Shown piece after piece: positions 1 through 8,289 of a DNA stretch of 64,000 nucleotides. The notes beneath the pieces are model-generated. The model saw only the letters and a list, made by a program, of their open reading frames with translations, did no database searches and was not told the DNA's origin. The DNA is taken from contig JACKHF010000001.1 of NCBI GenBank assembly GCA_020639155.1, positions 868,001 to 932,000 on the forward strand. Direction: 5' to 3'. Positions within the stretch are counted from its first letter, which is position 1, and each line of letters begins with the position of its first letter. Both the position numbers and the translations under genes were made by a program. This stretch comes from Phycisphaeraceae bacterium. Its GTDB lineage: Bacteria; Planctomycetota; Phycisphaerae; Phycisphaerales; UBA1924.

Positions 1-1434
1 GGCATTGTCGCAGCGCAGGCGCGCGAGGCAGCACGCAAGGCGCGCGAGCTCACCCGGCGCAAGACAGCGCTCGATTCCGGATCGATGCCGCACAAGCTGC
101 GCGACTGCAAGTCCAAGGGCGACGACTCTGAGTTGTATCTGGTCGAGGGTGATTCCGCGGGCGGCAGCGCCACGCAGGGACGCAACGTCGACACGCAGGC
201 GATCCTTCCTCTCAAGGGCAAGATCATCAACGTGGAGAAGGCGCGCCTCGATAAAGTCCTCGCCAACGAGGAAATCCGCACGATGATCCAGGCGCTTCGA
301 TGCGGAATCGGGCCGGACTTTGACATCTCCAAACTCCGGTACGGCAAGATCATCATCATGACCGACGCGGACGTTGACGGATCACACATCCGCACACTAC
401 TGCTGACATTCTTCTTTAGGCAGATGCACGAACTAATCCGTCGCGGTCGCGTGTTTATCGCGCAACCGCCGCTGTACCAGGTGACGCGCGGGCGCAAAAG
501 CTTCTACGTGCGTGACAACGCCGAGATGAACTCGCGCCTGACCGAGCTCGGGCTTGATGGCGCGTCGCTATTGATCCGAGGCGACATCGGGTCTGACAAG
601 ATAGAACGCACCATCTCGGGCGACGACGCTGTTAAGCTCGTCAAACTGCTCGACCGCACCCGTGAGTTGGTCAACATCGCCGAACGCAGAGGCACACCGT
701 TCATCGATCTCTTGTCGATGGCAAACAATGACCCCGAGGGCAGCCATCGTCTGCCGCGATATCGTTTGTCGTGGCAGGGACACACAGAGGTGTTCTGGTC
801 GCGTGATGCAGCCGACGCGTGCATCGCGGAGCACGCGCTCGTGTTTGCTGACGACGTGCCCGACGATCAGCCCGTGGACATGGCGAAGGTTGCAACATTG
901 CGCGAGCTGCACGAGAATCGTGAGCTTGATCGTCTGTTTGTCGAACTCGCAGCATACGGCATCACGCGCGACACGTTCGGACTCACTCAGGAAGAATCTG
1001 TCACGGGTGAGAAACTGCCCTCGAAGTTCGCGTGGTCCATCGACAAGTCGGGAAACGCCGAGCCGGAACCAAAGCAAGCCAAGTCAGAGAGTGTCTTTGA
1101 CGACGAGGAAGCGCCCGCGGAAACCAACACCGAGAAGCGCAGCTCGACATCGAAGGTCGTCGAAGCACCAAACATGCTAGCGATCCTCGATTCATTGCAC
1201 GACATTGGTCGCCGGGGCATGGAAATCAAGCGGTTCAAGGGTCTTGGCGAAATGGACGCGGAGCAGTTGTGGGAGACCACGATGGACCCCGAGCGTCGCA
1301 CATTGCTGCGTGTGACGATGGAGCAGGCTGCTGAAGCGGAGACGATGTTCGCGACACTGATGGGCGAGCCGGTCGAACCGAGACGCAACTTCATCGAGGA
1401 CCACGCACTCGAGGTGAAGAATCTGGATGTGTAA
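1..1434 (+). CDS. gyrB: DNA gyrase subunit B, 3' part (5' end outside the window)
   Basis: ATPase subunit of the type II topoisomerase that introduces negative supercoils; it works as a GyrA2-GyrB2 complex. The window begins inside the gene, and the frame is open from base 1, so about 477 C-terminal residues are present. Visible are the conserved AARKARELTRRK segment, the TOPRIM acidic motif EGDSAGGSA (residues about 47-55), the DADVDGSHIRTLL Mg-binding motif (about 119-131), and the tail with RFKGLGEM, WETTMDPERRTLL and EPRRNFIE. Between TOPRIM and the tail lies an insert of roughly 220 residues that is absent from short GyrB such as that of Bacillus; its end is charged and low in complexity. 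ParE of topoisomerase IV is the alternative, but the tail reads as GyrB. The next gene starts 51 bases downstream on the same strand. Confidence 0.97.
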   Translation, partial: GIVAAQAREAARKARELTRRKTALDSGSMPHKLRDCKSKGDDSELYLVEGDSAGGSATQGRNVDTQAILPLKGKIINVEKARLDKVLANEEIRTMIQALRCGIGPDFDISKLRYGKIIIMTDADVDGSHIRTLLLTFFFRQMHELIRRGRVFIAQPPLYQVTRGRKSFYVRDNAEMNSRLTELGLDGASLLIRGDIGSDKIERTISGDDAVKLVKLLDRTRELVNIAERRGTPFIDLLSMANNDPEGSHRLPRYRLSWQGHTEVFWSRDAADACIAEHALVFADDVPDDQPVDMAKVATLRELHENRELDRLFVELAAYGITRDTFGLTQEESVTGEKLPSKFAWSIDKSGNAEPEPKQAKSESVFDDEEAPAETNTEKRSSTSKVVEAPNMLAILDSLHDIGRRGMEIKRFKGLGEMDAEQLWETTMDPERRTLLRVTMEQAAEAETMFATLMGEPVEPRRNFIEDHALEVKNLDV

Positions 1435-1485
1435 ATACGAGAACCACCTGATTGCAGAAATGCGAGCTCCTTGTTAGCATGCGGT

Positions 1486-1926
1486 ATGCAAGCAGAAGAA
1501 GCCCTTCACTATGTTCGACCACTTGCTGACGGATTTGATCCAATCACAGGTGAAGTTCTCAGTGAAACAAACCCATGTCAACATCCGCAAGTTGTCCGTG
1601 CGCTCTATTGTGCAATAGCTGCATTACAGCAGCAGGAAAAGCGAGATATAAAAAGAGCAGAACTGCCTGAAGCCGCAGGAAATCCGTGGACAAAGGAAGA
1701 AGAGCAGTTATTGGTAAAAAACTTTGGGCTTAATCTGCCGGTTGGCGCTATTGCAAAGAAGCATAAAAGAACTCGCGGCGCAATCGAATCCCGGCTCATA
1801 CGACTCGGATTAATTGAGAATCGCTGGCACAACAATGGGAACTCATCCACAACTCCTTCTCAAAGCAAATCTACTCAACAACAAGGATATATGGACTTAG
1901 TACGCGAGATAAATCAACCAGACTAA
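1486..1926 (+). CDS. small protein with SANT/Myb-like or HTH DNA-binding domain
   Basis: About 146 residues, family not named. The middle (about residues 68-115) reads PWTKEEEQLLVKNF, then IAKKHKRTRGAIESRLIRLGL. This is the acidic helix, tryptophan and gapped helix-turn-helix pattern of SANT/Myb-like DNA-binding segments often attached to DNA-processing proteins. The first 45 residues contain the pattern GFDPITGEVL, and the C-terminus is Ser/Thr/Gln-rich and probably disordered. ATG 1486 was chosen over an upstream in-frame TTG at 1471; neither has a good ribosome binding site. Base composition is lower in GC than gyrB. DNA binding is inferred from the motif only. Confidence 0.72.
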   Translation: MQAEEALHYVRPLADGFDPITGEVLSETNPCQHPQVVRALYCAIAALQQQEKRDIKRAELPEAAGNPWTKEEEQLLVKNFGLNLPVGAIAKKHKRTRGAIESRLIRLGLIENRWHNNGNSSTTPSQSKSTQQQGYMDLVREINQPD

Positions 1927-1939
1927 AGCCACTCATAAC

Positions 1940-2156
1940 TGTAATACTTCGTAGCAGGTATATGATTTGCGCACAAACTGCCGAGTGCTGTGTTAAGCTC
2001 GCGCGCATTCAGCCGTTCATCATAAAGCCCTGCGCAACTCGGCACGATACGTCCATTGCAAAGCAGAATCCGTCGTTCAGAGAGTGGTCTGCACGATCTG
2101 CCAGCGATCTGGAACGAGTTCTGCTGTTGTTCTATTGGTTTATTCCAAGGGGGCAG
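1940..2156 (+). repeat. upstream copy 1 of a duplicated leader
   Basis: Non-coding block before the gene at 2157. It matches the block at 3325-3537 before the paralogous gene: GCGCACAAA, GGCACGATA, GCACGATCT, then ACGAGTTCTGCTGTTGTT and TTCCAAGGGGGCA occur in the same order and almost the same spacing. It ends in a very strong Shine-Dalgarno (AAGGGGG). The plus-strand reading frames through the two copies do not match each other, so this is conserved as DNA or RNA rather than as plus-strand protein. Confidence 0.7.
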
Positions 2157-3245
2157 ATGATGGATGAGTTTGGCAATACCGACAGACAGGGCAACGCGAA
2201 TGGGCAGAACGATGCTGGGGCGCACGCCACGACGGCACCCGCTCATGCACCGAAAAGCTTACCCAGATGGTCGATAATGATAACAGTCGTCGCTATGCTC
2301 GTGTGGATGGTCTCGAAGATCACGCGCCTGGATACGTTGAGTGACTCCTCATCGCTCATTGATACTACTTGGTCCAGCTATGCCGCCTACGTGGCAGCCA
2401 TCGCTCTGATCACACTGGTCCTGCTCGTGCTGGCAAAGGTTCTCGCAAAGCGCTTCGATAAAGCTGCGGGCGTGCTGCTCTCGCTGCTCATGTGCTATGG
2501 CGCGTGCCTCCCTACCATTCAGTCTTACACTGCGGATCAGACCGCTCGCAAGATCAACGCGCTGCACACACAACTTCAATCCGAGAACGACCAGGCCAAC
2601 GTAGCGTTGCTGGACGCTCTTGAGAGCGATGAGATTCTCACTGCCTTTACTTCGCTTGATCACAAGGTCGATTACTTCAGGAAGCTTGCAACTCTGGTGC
2701 CCAAATCGGAAAAACCGTTCGCACTTGCAGCTGCCGACATGACTCTATCACTGGACATACTCGTCGATGCAAAGATGCACGCTGCACTTGCACATCAGGA
2801 TCTTGGTAACGTCTCCATTGCGCAGTTTTTCGACATCGATCATCTCAATAAGCTCGTTGCCGCAGAACAGCGCGTTGCCGACACAAGCCAGGTGCTGGTA
2901 GATTTCATCAGCGCCGCCCCTAATACGTTGCGTGATGATGCGATCTCTCGCGGCATGGACAAGCACGATGCCCAGGAGTTCACCGCACGGCTTATGAAAA
3001 ATATGCGGCCGCAGACGATCGTACGAATCCATGAGATAGACGTGGAGGTGTACAGCATGCTGGTCAAGCAGCACAGGTACCTGCTCGATCATGTTGGCTC
3101 GTGGTCGATCAAACGCAACAAGTATCTTGTGTTCGACGATCCACAAGATGAAGCAAACTACTGGGCTATATACAAGCCGACCGAAGCGCTCGAGGCAGAG
3201 CAGAAAGGGCTCATGCGATTGTTGCTGTCGAGTGGGGAAAACTGA
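2157..3245 (+). CDS. multi-pass membrane protein, paralog of the next gene
   Basis: 362 residues, function unknown. The start MMDEFGNTD follows AAGGGGG by a few bases; an upstream extension of the frame is not shared with the paralog. There are three hydrophobic segments (about residues 37-55, 71-95 and 103-120), then a soluble part of about 230 residues. That part aligns along its whole length with the gene at 3538; shared blocks include DHLNKLV, MRIHEI or VRIHEI, LVKQH/LVEQH, and FDDPQDE/FNDPQDE. The soluble part is rich in charged helices. It forms a tandem pair with 3538-4452, and the duplication includes the leader. Confidence 0.85.
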   Translation: MMDEFGNTDRQGNANGQNDAGAHATTAPAHAPKSLPRWSIMITVVAMLVWMVSKITRLDTLSDSSSLIDTTWSSYAAYVAAIALITLVLLVLAKVLAKRFDKAAGVLLSLLMCYGACLPTIQSYTADQTARKINALHTQLQSENDQANVALLDALESDEILTAFTSLDHKVDYFRKLATLVPKSEKPFALAAADMTLSLDILVDAKMHAALAHQDLGNVSIAQFFDIDHLNKLVAAEQRVADTSQVLVDFISAAPNTLRDDAISRGMDKHDAQEFTARLMKNMRPQTIVRIHEIDVEVYSMLVKQHRYLLDHVGSWSIKRNKYLVFDDPQDEANYWAIYKPTEALEAEQKGLMRLLLSSGEN

Positions 3246-3324
3246 GCGTCATCCGCCGAAATACTTCGATAGCTCGACGGGTATCGGAACCAGTGACCAA
3301 TTCAGAGTGAACCCAGCTGGGTAA

Positions 3325-3537
3325 TAACATACCTATTTCGGCGCATGCGCACAAAGTACCGAGCGCAGTATGAATGCTGACATCCTTCACACCGTTTGCG
3401 GTAAAGCACGATGCGGGAGGGCACGATACCTCTACAGCAGGATAGAAGCCGTTGTTCTGGGAGCGGTCGGCACGATCTATCTGCAATCTGAAACGAGTTC
3501 TGCTGTTGTTTTATCGGTTCATTCCAAGGGGGCAAAG
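3325..3537 (+). repeat. upstream copy 2 of a duplicated leader
   Basis: Second copy of the block at 1940-2156, with the same ordered motifs and ending in CCAAGGGGGCAAAG before ATG 3538. The segment from about 3420 to 3537 is the best conserved. It could be a shared promoter and 5' UTR, or a leftover of a recent tandem duplication. Confidence 0.7.
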
Positions 3538-4452
3538 ATGATGGATGAGTTTGGCAATACTGACGGACATCGCAACTCGAATGGGCTGATTGATGCGACG
3601 TCGTTGACAAGCTTTGAGTCATCCCGGAAGCAGAAACGCAAACAAAGCCAGTCGCAGTTCCCCCTGTGGATTATGCTCGCATCCGTCGTCGGTGGTGTCG
3701 CGTATGGTGTTGCGACCGTCCTGCCAGAGAACGCCCAGCGTCAGGCGCAGTTCGAAACATTGCTGAGCCAGAAGCAGGCCGAGAATGATCTGGCATTGCA
3801 GGCGATACGTGAGACGTACGAAAGTGGTGAGATTGTCACAGATACCAGTTCTCTCGCGAGTGACGCGGCGTATTTCGAAAAGTGCGCAGCGATCGCGCCG
3901 GACTCGGCAAAGCCGTGTTTCCTTGCTGCTGCTGAAAGCATGCGCTCATTGAAGACGCTGGTCGATGCCAACGTGCGCGCGACTGTTGAGCATGACGAAC
4001 TCCTCGGCGCTCCGATTGAGAAGTATCTTGAGACTGATCATCTCAACAAGCTCGTCTCTGTAGAGAAACAACTCTTTAACACAAGCCGTGCGATCTTCCT
4101 CTTCGCCAACGATCTTCCAAAGACGTTGACCCGCAAAGCCGTTATTGAGGGTGTATCAAAGGAGCGTGCTGAGTTTTTCACCGCGGAACTCATGGTGAAC
4201 CTCCAACCGAAGACAATCATGAGGATCCACGAGATCAACATGCAGGTGTGCGATATGCTCGTGGAGCAGCACACGTTCCTGCTTGATCGCGCTGACGCGT
4301 GGTCGATCCAGGACGGACTCGACGGACCACAACTGGTGTTCAACGATCCGCAGGACGAGGAATCCTTCTACGCCATTATGGATCCAAGCGGCGCGCTACT
4401 CACAGAGCAGGACATGCTTATACAGTCGACGATGGTGAGTGGCGGAAACTGA
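3538..4452 (+). CDS. single-pass membrane protein, paralog of the preceding gene
   Basis: 304 residues, function unknown. It opens with the same MMDEFGNTD as the gene at 2157, followed by a basic stretch (SRKQKRKQSQSQ) and one membrane helix (about residues 40-60). The remainder is a helical charged domain aligning with the C-terminal 230 residues of its neighbour, so the neighbour carries two additional membrane helices. The stop lies only 2 bases from the stop of the convergent TolC-family gene, leaving no room for a private terminator. Confidence 0.85.
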   Translation: MMDEFGNTDGHRNSNGLIDATSLTSFESSRKQKRKQSQSQFPLWIMLASVVGGVAYGVATVLPENAQRQAQFETLLSQKQAENDLALQAIRETYESGEIVTDTSSLASDAAYFEKCAAIAPDSAKPCFLAAAESMRSLKTLVDANVRATVEHDELLGAPIEKYLETDHLNKLVSVEKQLFNTSRAIFLFANDLPKTLTRKAVIEGVSKERAEFFTAELMVNLQPKTIMRIHEINMQVCDMLVEQHTFLLDRADAWSIQDGLDGPQLVFNDPQDEESFYAIMDPSGALLTEQDMLIQSTMVSGGN

Positions 4453-4454
4453 GC

Positions 4455-6158
4455 TCAATCTGGCTGTGGATTCGGGGTTCCATCGATTGTTCCTTCTGGT
4501 GCTTTGGGGAACAGCCACCAGCCGTCGAGTTGCGGCGATTCGACCGAGTCCCAACGCACGCGGGCTGAGCCCATCAGCGTGCCCGTCGCGACCGCGAGAT
4601 TGATCTGCGTGATCTGGTAATCAACGACCGCGCGGATCTCGGTGAGCTTTGCTTCTGCGAGCCTGCTCGACGCGTCGAGCACGTCTGTTGATGTTGAGCG
4701 ACCACTCGTAAACTGGCGCTGCTCGCCATCAAACGCGCGCTGGTTGAGGATGACCGATTGGCGGGCTGCCATGATGCGCTGCCAGTCGGACTCGAGCGAG
4801 TCGAGCGCGCCCGCGACCTCCTGAATGATGGTCCGTCGGCGGTCCTCCTGCGTCGCAATGCGCTGGATGCGTGAGAGGATTGCGCTGCGCAGGTTCGCTT
4901 GCGCAGCTTCGTTGCCGAGCGGGACGGACGCGCTGAACCCGATATTCCAGTCCTCGAAATGGTTCTCTGCGAGGATCTCTGCCGCGTCGCCGAGTGATTC
5001 ACCGAGGCCGTTGATGTTGTACCCGGCGTTGACACTCACGCTTGGTTCAGCCTGATTCTCAAGAAAGCGGATGTCCGCCGCGTTCTGCGCAAGGCGGAGT
5101 TCCTCTTCGAGCAGTTCCATGCGATTTGCCAGCGCCATCTGCATGAGTTCGGTGCGATCAGCGTCGTAGCGCACGGGATCGGGCGCGCTTGTCGGAACAA
5201 CCATCGAGGACGTGTCAACGTCCAGCCCCGGCGCGTTGAGCAGACGCTTGAGCTCGCGCTGCTGCGAGAGGACCGCGTTTTCTGAGACAAGGATCGCTTC
5301 AAGGCTGGATGCGACACCGGACTGTGCGCGCGTGACCTCAATCTCCGCTGCGGTCTCGGCTCGCACGCGCCGCTCTGCTCGTTCGAGCTGTGCTACCGCG
5401 AGTTCGTACTGCTGCTGGCGAACATCGAGTTCCTGCCTGATCTGGTAGAGTCTCCAGTACGCACGGTCAACAGCAGCGAGCTGCGCGATAATCCGGAGCT
5501 TTGTCTGCGCCTGCGAGATCTGGTGGTTGTACGACGCGATGCGGATGCCGTAGGTCGCGATCCATCTGCCGGCATTGCGCAGCAACGGCTGGGAGAAGGT
5601 CAGACCAAGATCCGCTGTGTACGCGGGGTTGAGTGTCGAGAACGAGTTGTTCGTCTCGTTCCGCGTCATGGGCAGAGAGACCGTCGCACGGCCGCCCGTG
5701 CGTAGTGGCACGGACACACTCGGGTTGAACTGGGTGAACTCAGCCTGCGCATCGTTGAGAGATGATGATGTTGGTGAGTCTGTCTTGCTATAGGTCCCAT
5801 TTGCGCTGAGCACGGCTTCGAACGCTGCTTCCTCGGCAGAGAGTGACTCGTTGGCGATCGCCGGATTGACCATCGCGACCTGTAGATCAAGATTTCGAGA
5901 GAGCGCGATCGCGCGCGCCTCTTCGAGCGCCATGTCGACTGATTCGCGCCCCTCGAACCTGCTGCGCAGCTCGAGCGTTTGCGCATCGAGCATCTGGTCC
6001 TGCGCCGGTGTGAGTGACAGTGTCTCTATCGAACGGAACCGCTCGGCATCAATCGGTTCGGCATAATCAAATGGCGACGACTGGAAGTATGAGCATCCTG
6101 CAAGCAGCACGAGCGATGAAGCAGAGGTTGCGAGAGAGACAAAGGTGCGTTGGTGCAT
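4455..6158 (-). CDS. TolC-family outer membrane efflux lipoprotein
   Basis: 567 residues. An N-terminal signal peptide ends in a lipobox (LLAGC, Cys22), followed by two long alpha-helical repeats with the alternating heptad-like pattern of TolC/OEP proteins (for example QQQYELAVAQLERAERRVRAE, and FTSGRSTSTDVLDASSRLAEA near the C-terminus). It would form the outer membrane channel of a tripartite export pump. It is the last gene of a four-gene minus-strand operon (adaptor, ATPase, permease, channel), 38 bases after the permease. Length is a little above the usual TolC size, with an Asp/Pro-rich tail. Substrate unknown. Confidence 0.92.
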   Translation of the reverse strand: MHQRTFVSLATSASSLVLLAGCSYFQSSPFDYAEPIDAERFRSIETLSLTPAQDQMLDAQTLELRSRFEGRESVDMALEEARAIALSRNLDLQVAMVNPAIANESLSAEEAAFEAVLSANGTYSKTDSPTSSSLNDAQAEFTQFNPSVSVPLRTGGRATVSLPMTRNETNNSFSTLNPAYTADLGLTFSQPLLRNAGRWIATYGIRIASYNHQISQAQTKLRIIAQLAAVDRAYWRLYQIRQELDVRQQQYELAVAQLERAERRVRAETAAEIEVTRAQSGVASSLEAILVSENAVLSQQRELKRLLNAPGLDVDTSSMVVPTSAPDPVRYDADRTELMQMALANRMELLEEELRLAQNAADIRFLENQAEPSVSVNAGYNINGLGESLGDAAEILAENHFEDWNIGFSASVPLGNEAAQANLRSAILSRIQRIATQEDRRRTIIQEVAGALDSLESDWQRIMAARQSVILNQRAFDGEQRQFTSGRSTSTDVLDASSRLAEAKLTEIRAVVDYQITQINLAVATGTLMGSARVRWDSVESPQLDGWWLFPKAPEGTIDGTPNPQPD

Positions 6159-6196
6159 TGCGGGGACAGCTCCTGCGCAACAGGTTGGGTGTTTGG

Positions 6197-7435
6197 TTAT
6201 TCGTGACGGAGTGCGTCGATGGGATTCAGACGCGCAGCTTTGATCGCAGGGAACATCCCAAAGACGATGCCGATGAATGCAGAGAATCCGACAGAGACAC
6301 CGATTGCCCAGCTTGGGATCGCAGCACCTTCCATGTTTGCATCAGGAATCTTGGTGATCAGGAACACAAGACCCTGCGCAACAAGCAGTCCCACCACAGC
6401 GCCTGCAAGACAAAGAACAATTGCTTCAATCAGAAACTGGAGCAGGATGATCTCCGGGCGGGCACCGAGGCTCTTGCGCAGTCCAATCTCGCGCGTGCGC
6501 TCCGAGACAGACACAAGCATGATGTTCATGATACCGATACCGCCGACAAGCAGCGTGATGCCGACAATGCCCGATGCTGCAGCAAGGATGCCCGCTGCGA
6601 TGCGCTCGAACTGGTCGATGAACTGCTGGATGACACCAATATCAAAGGTATCCGGATCGTTTGGACCGAGATTTCGCATCTGTCGCAGCACGGCGCGGAT
6701 CTCTGCCTTTGCATCTTCCACATAGTCCTTTGACTTGAGCTGCGCCCATGCCATGTTGACCCAGCCGTCCGGATTCAGATTCTGCGCTGTTGCAAACGGC
6801 ATATACACTTCGGCGCTTGAATCGCCGCCGCCGAACATACCGGACGTCTGAATCGTCTCGACAACACCAACAATCTTGAATCTGCGTTCGGCAATCAGCA
6901 CGATCTCGCCGATGGGATCGGTCGGAAGCAGAAGCTCCTCGACAGCTTTGTCGTTCACAACGCACACGCTGGAACGCTCAGCTTCATCGATCGAGTTGAA
7001 GGGTCTACCGAGAATGATCTGGCGGTTTTCGATGTCGTGCCACTGTGGCCAGATGCCGGTCGCACCAACCTCGAGCTTCATGTCGTTGTATTCGATTGCT
7101 CCATTGACGCGATAGATCGGTGAGATCTCGGTGATGCTGGGGCATCGATCGACAATCGCCTCGACCTCGTCGACGGTCAGCTGCACATCGCGCCAACTGA
7201 TCTTGTTCCGCAACTCGCGAGGGCGTGTGCCATCGATAAACACACGTTTCACACCGAAAGATTCGAACTCATCAAGAATGCCCTGCCGTAGGCCAGACAG
7301 TGCAGCGACAACAGCAAGCACCGCGGACACGCCGATGATCACGCCGAGTGTTGTGAGGAGCGAGCGGATCTTGTGTGAAAAGATCTGCTTGATTGCAAAG
7401 ACGATGGACTGGAAGACAAGACGGAGGGCATTCAT
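6197..7435 (-). CDS. MacB-type ABC transporter permease
   Basis: 412 residues. One membrane helix near the N-terminus (about residues 25-50), then a periplasmic domain of the MacB_PCD type (about 55-270), then three C-terminal helices of the FtsX domain with the signature GIMNIMLVSVSERTREIGLRK. This is the four-helix mechanotransmission permease that couples cytoplasmic ATP hydrolysis to a periplasmic adaptor. Its start overlaps the ATPase stop by 4 bases (ATGA), so translation is probably coupled. Here ATPase and permease are separate polypeptides, unlike E. coli MacB. Substrate cannot be told: antibiotic, lipoprotein or peptide are all possible. Confidence 0.93.
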   Translation of the reverse strand: MNALRLVFQSIVFAIKQIFSHKIRSLLTTLGVIIGVSAVLAVVAALSGLRQGILDEFESFGVKRVFIDGTRPRELRNKISWRDVQLTVDEVEAIVDRCPSITEISPIYRVNGAIEYNDMKLEVGATGIWPQWHDIENRQIILGRPFNSIDEAERSSVCVVNDKAVEELLLPTDPIGEIVLIAERRFKIVGVVETIQTSGMFGGGDSSAEVYMPFATAQNLNPDGWVNMAWAQLKSKDYVEDAKAEIRAVLRQMRNLGPNDPDTFDIGVIQQFIDQFERIAAGILAAASGIVGITLLVGGIGIMNIMLVSVSERTREIGLRKSLGARPEIILLQFLIEAIVLCLAGAVVGLLVAQGLVFLITKIPDANMEGAAIPSWAIGVSVGFSAFIGIVFGMFPAIKAARLNPIDALRHE

Positions 7436-8280
7436 CGTGTCTTTGCCTCCTCTGCTGTAGATGCTCCAACATGAACATCAGCATCCGCAACATGGTTCGC
7501 GTTCGCATCCTGATGTGCGGATGGTTCGCCAAGCTCTTTTTCGGCTTGTGCAATCGCGGCCTGCGCGTGCGCCTTGACCCATTGCAGGTGCATCGGGTCG
7601 GACTTCGTTGGATTGTCGGACACAATCTTCCCGTCACGCAACCTGACAATTCGCTCGGCGCGCCCCGCAACATCCTCCTCGTGCGTCACGATGAGAACAG
7701 TCTGCCCCTCGTCGTGGAGCATTTTGAACAGACCGATGATCTCTTCAGTTGTCGCCGTATCGAGATTTCCTGTGGGCTCGTCTGCAAGCACGATCGATGG
7801 CATGTTCACAAGCGCGCGTGCAACAGCAACACGCTGGCGCTGACCACCTGAGAGCTGGTTCGGCCTGTGGTTCATGCGATCACCAAGTCCGACGCGCTTA
7901 AGCGCCGCCTTGGCGCGCTTGCGCGCAGTCAGCCAGTGCTTGCGCGAGTACTGCATCGGCAGCATAACGTTTGTCAATGCAGTCTGGCGATTGAGCAGCT
8001 CGAACGATTGGAACACAAACCCGATTTCCTCGTTGCGGACGCACGAGAGTCTGCCGGGCCCCATCTTGTGGGTCATGCGTCCGTTGAGTTCGTACGTACC
8101 CATCGTCGGTTGATCGAGACATCCAAGGATATTCATCAGCGTTGATTTGCCGGAGCCTGACGGGCCCATGATCGCAACAAACTCGCCCTTGTTGACATCA
8201 AGATCAACACCACCCAATGCAACAACGCGCTCATGACCGAGCTTGTACACCTTCTCGAGTTCGCGAATGCGGATAGTCAT
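7432..8280 (-). CDS. MacB/LolD-type ABC transporter ATP-binding protein
   Basis: 282 residues. Walker A GPSGSGKST (residues 39-47), Q-loop in FVFQSFELL, signature LSGGQRQRVAVARAL, Walker B IVLADEPTGNLD, H-loop in VTHEEDVA. This arrangement is typical of the LolD/MacB ATPase group. The C-terminal 50 residues are an Ala/His/Asp-rich tail beyond the normal domain end, probably disordered. It lies 9 bases after the adaptor stop and overlaps the permease start by 4 bases, so the three are one transcriptional unit. Confidence 0.94.
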   Translation of the reverse strand: MTIRIRELEKVYKLGHERVVALGGVDLDVNKGEFVAIMGPSGSGKSTLMNILGCLDQPTMGTYELNGRMTHKMGPGRLSCVRNEEIGFVFQSFELLNRQTALTNVMLPMQYSRKHWLTARKRAKAALKRVGLGDRMNHRPNQLSGGQRQRVAVARALVNMPSIVLADEPTGNLDTATTEEIIGLFKMLHDEGQTVLIVTHEEDVAGRAERIVRLRDGKIVSDNPTKSDPMHLQWVKAHAQAAIAQAEKELGEPSAHQDANANHVADADVHVGASTAEEAKTR

Positions 8281-8289
8281 GACAATGGG

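Noticed and set aside
568..1077. Long minus-strand ORFs inside gyrB (and similar ones inside rny, htrA and the adaptor gene).
   Set aside because: Shadows of GC-rich coding DNA; the plus or minus partner is a clearly recognised gene.
1923..2246. Minus-strand ORF that resembles another minus-strand ORF at 3302-3622 (PPWN, QQQNSFQIA, RSCRPL shared).
   Set aside because: The likeness follows from the DNA duplication of the two leaders. It breaks into different frames further on, and both overlap the starts of better supported plus-strand genes.
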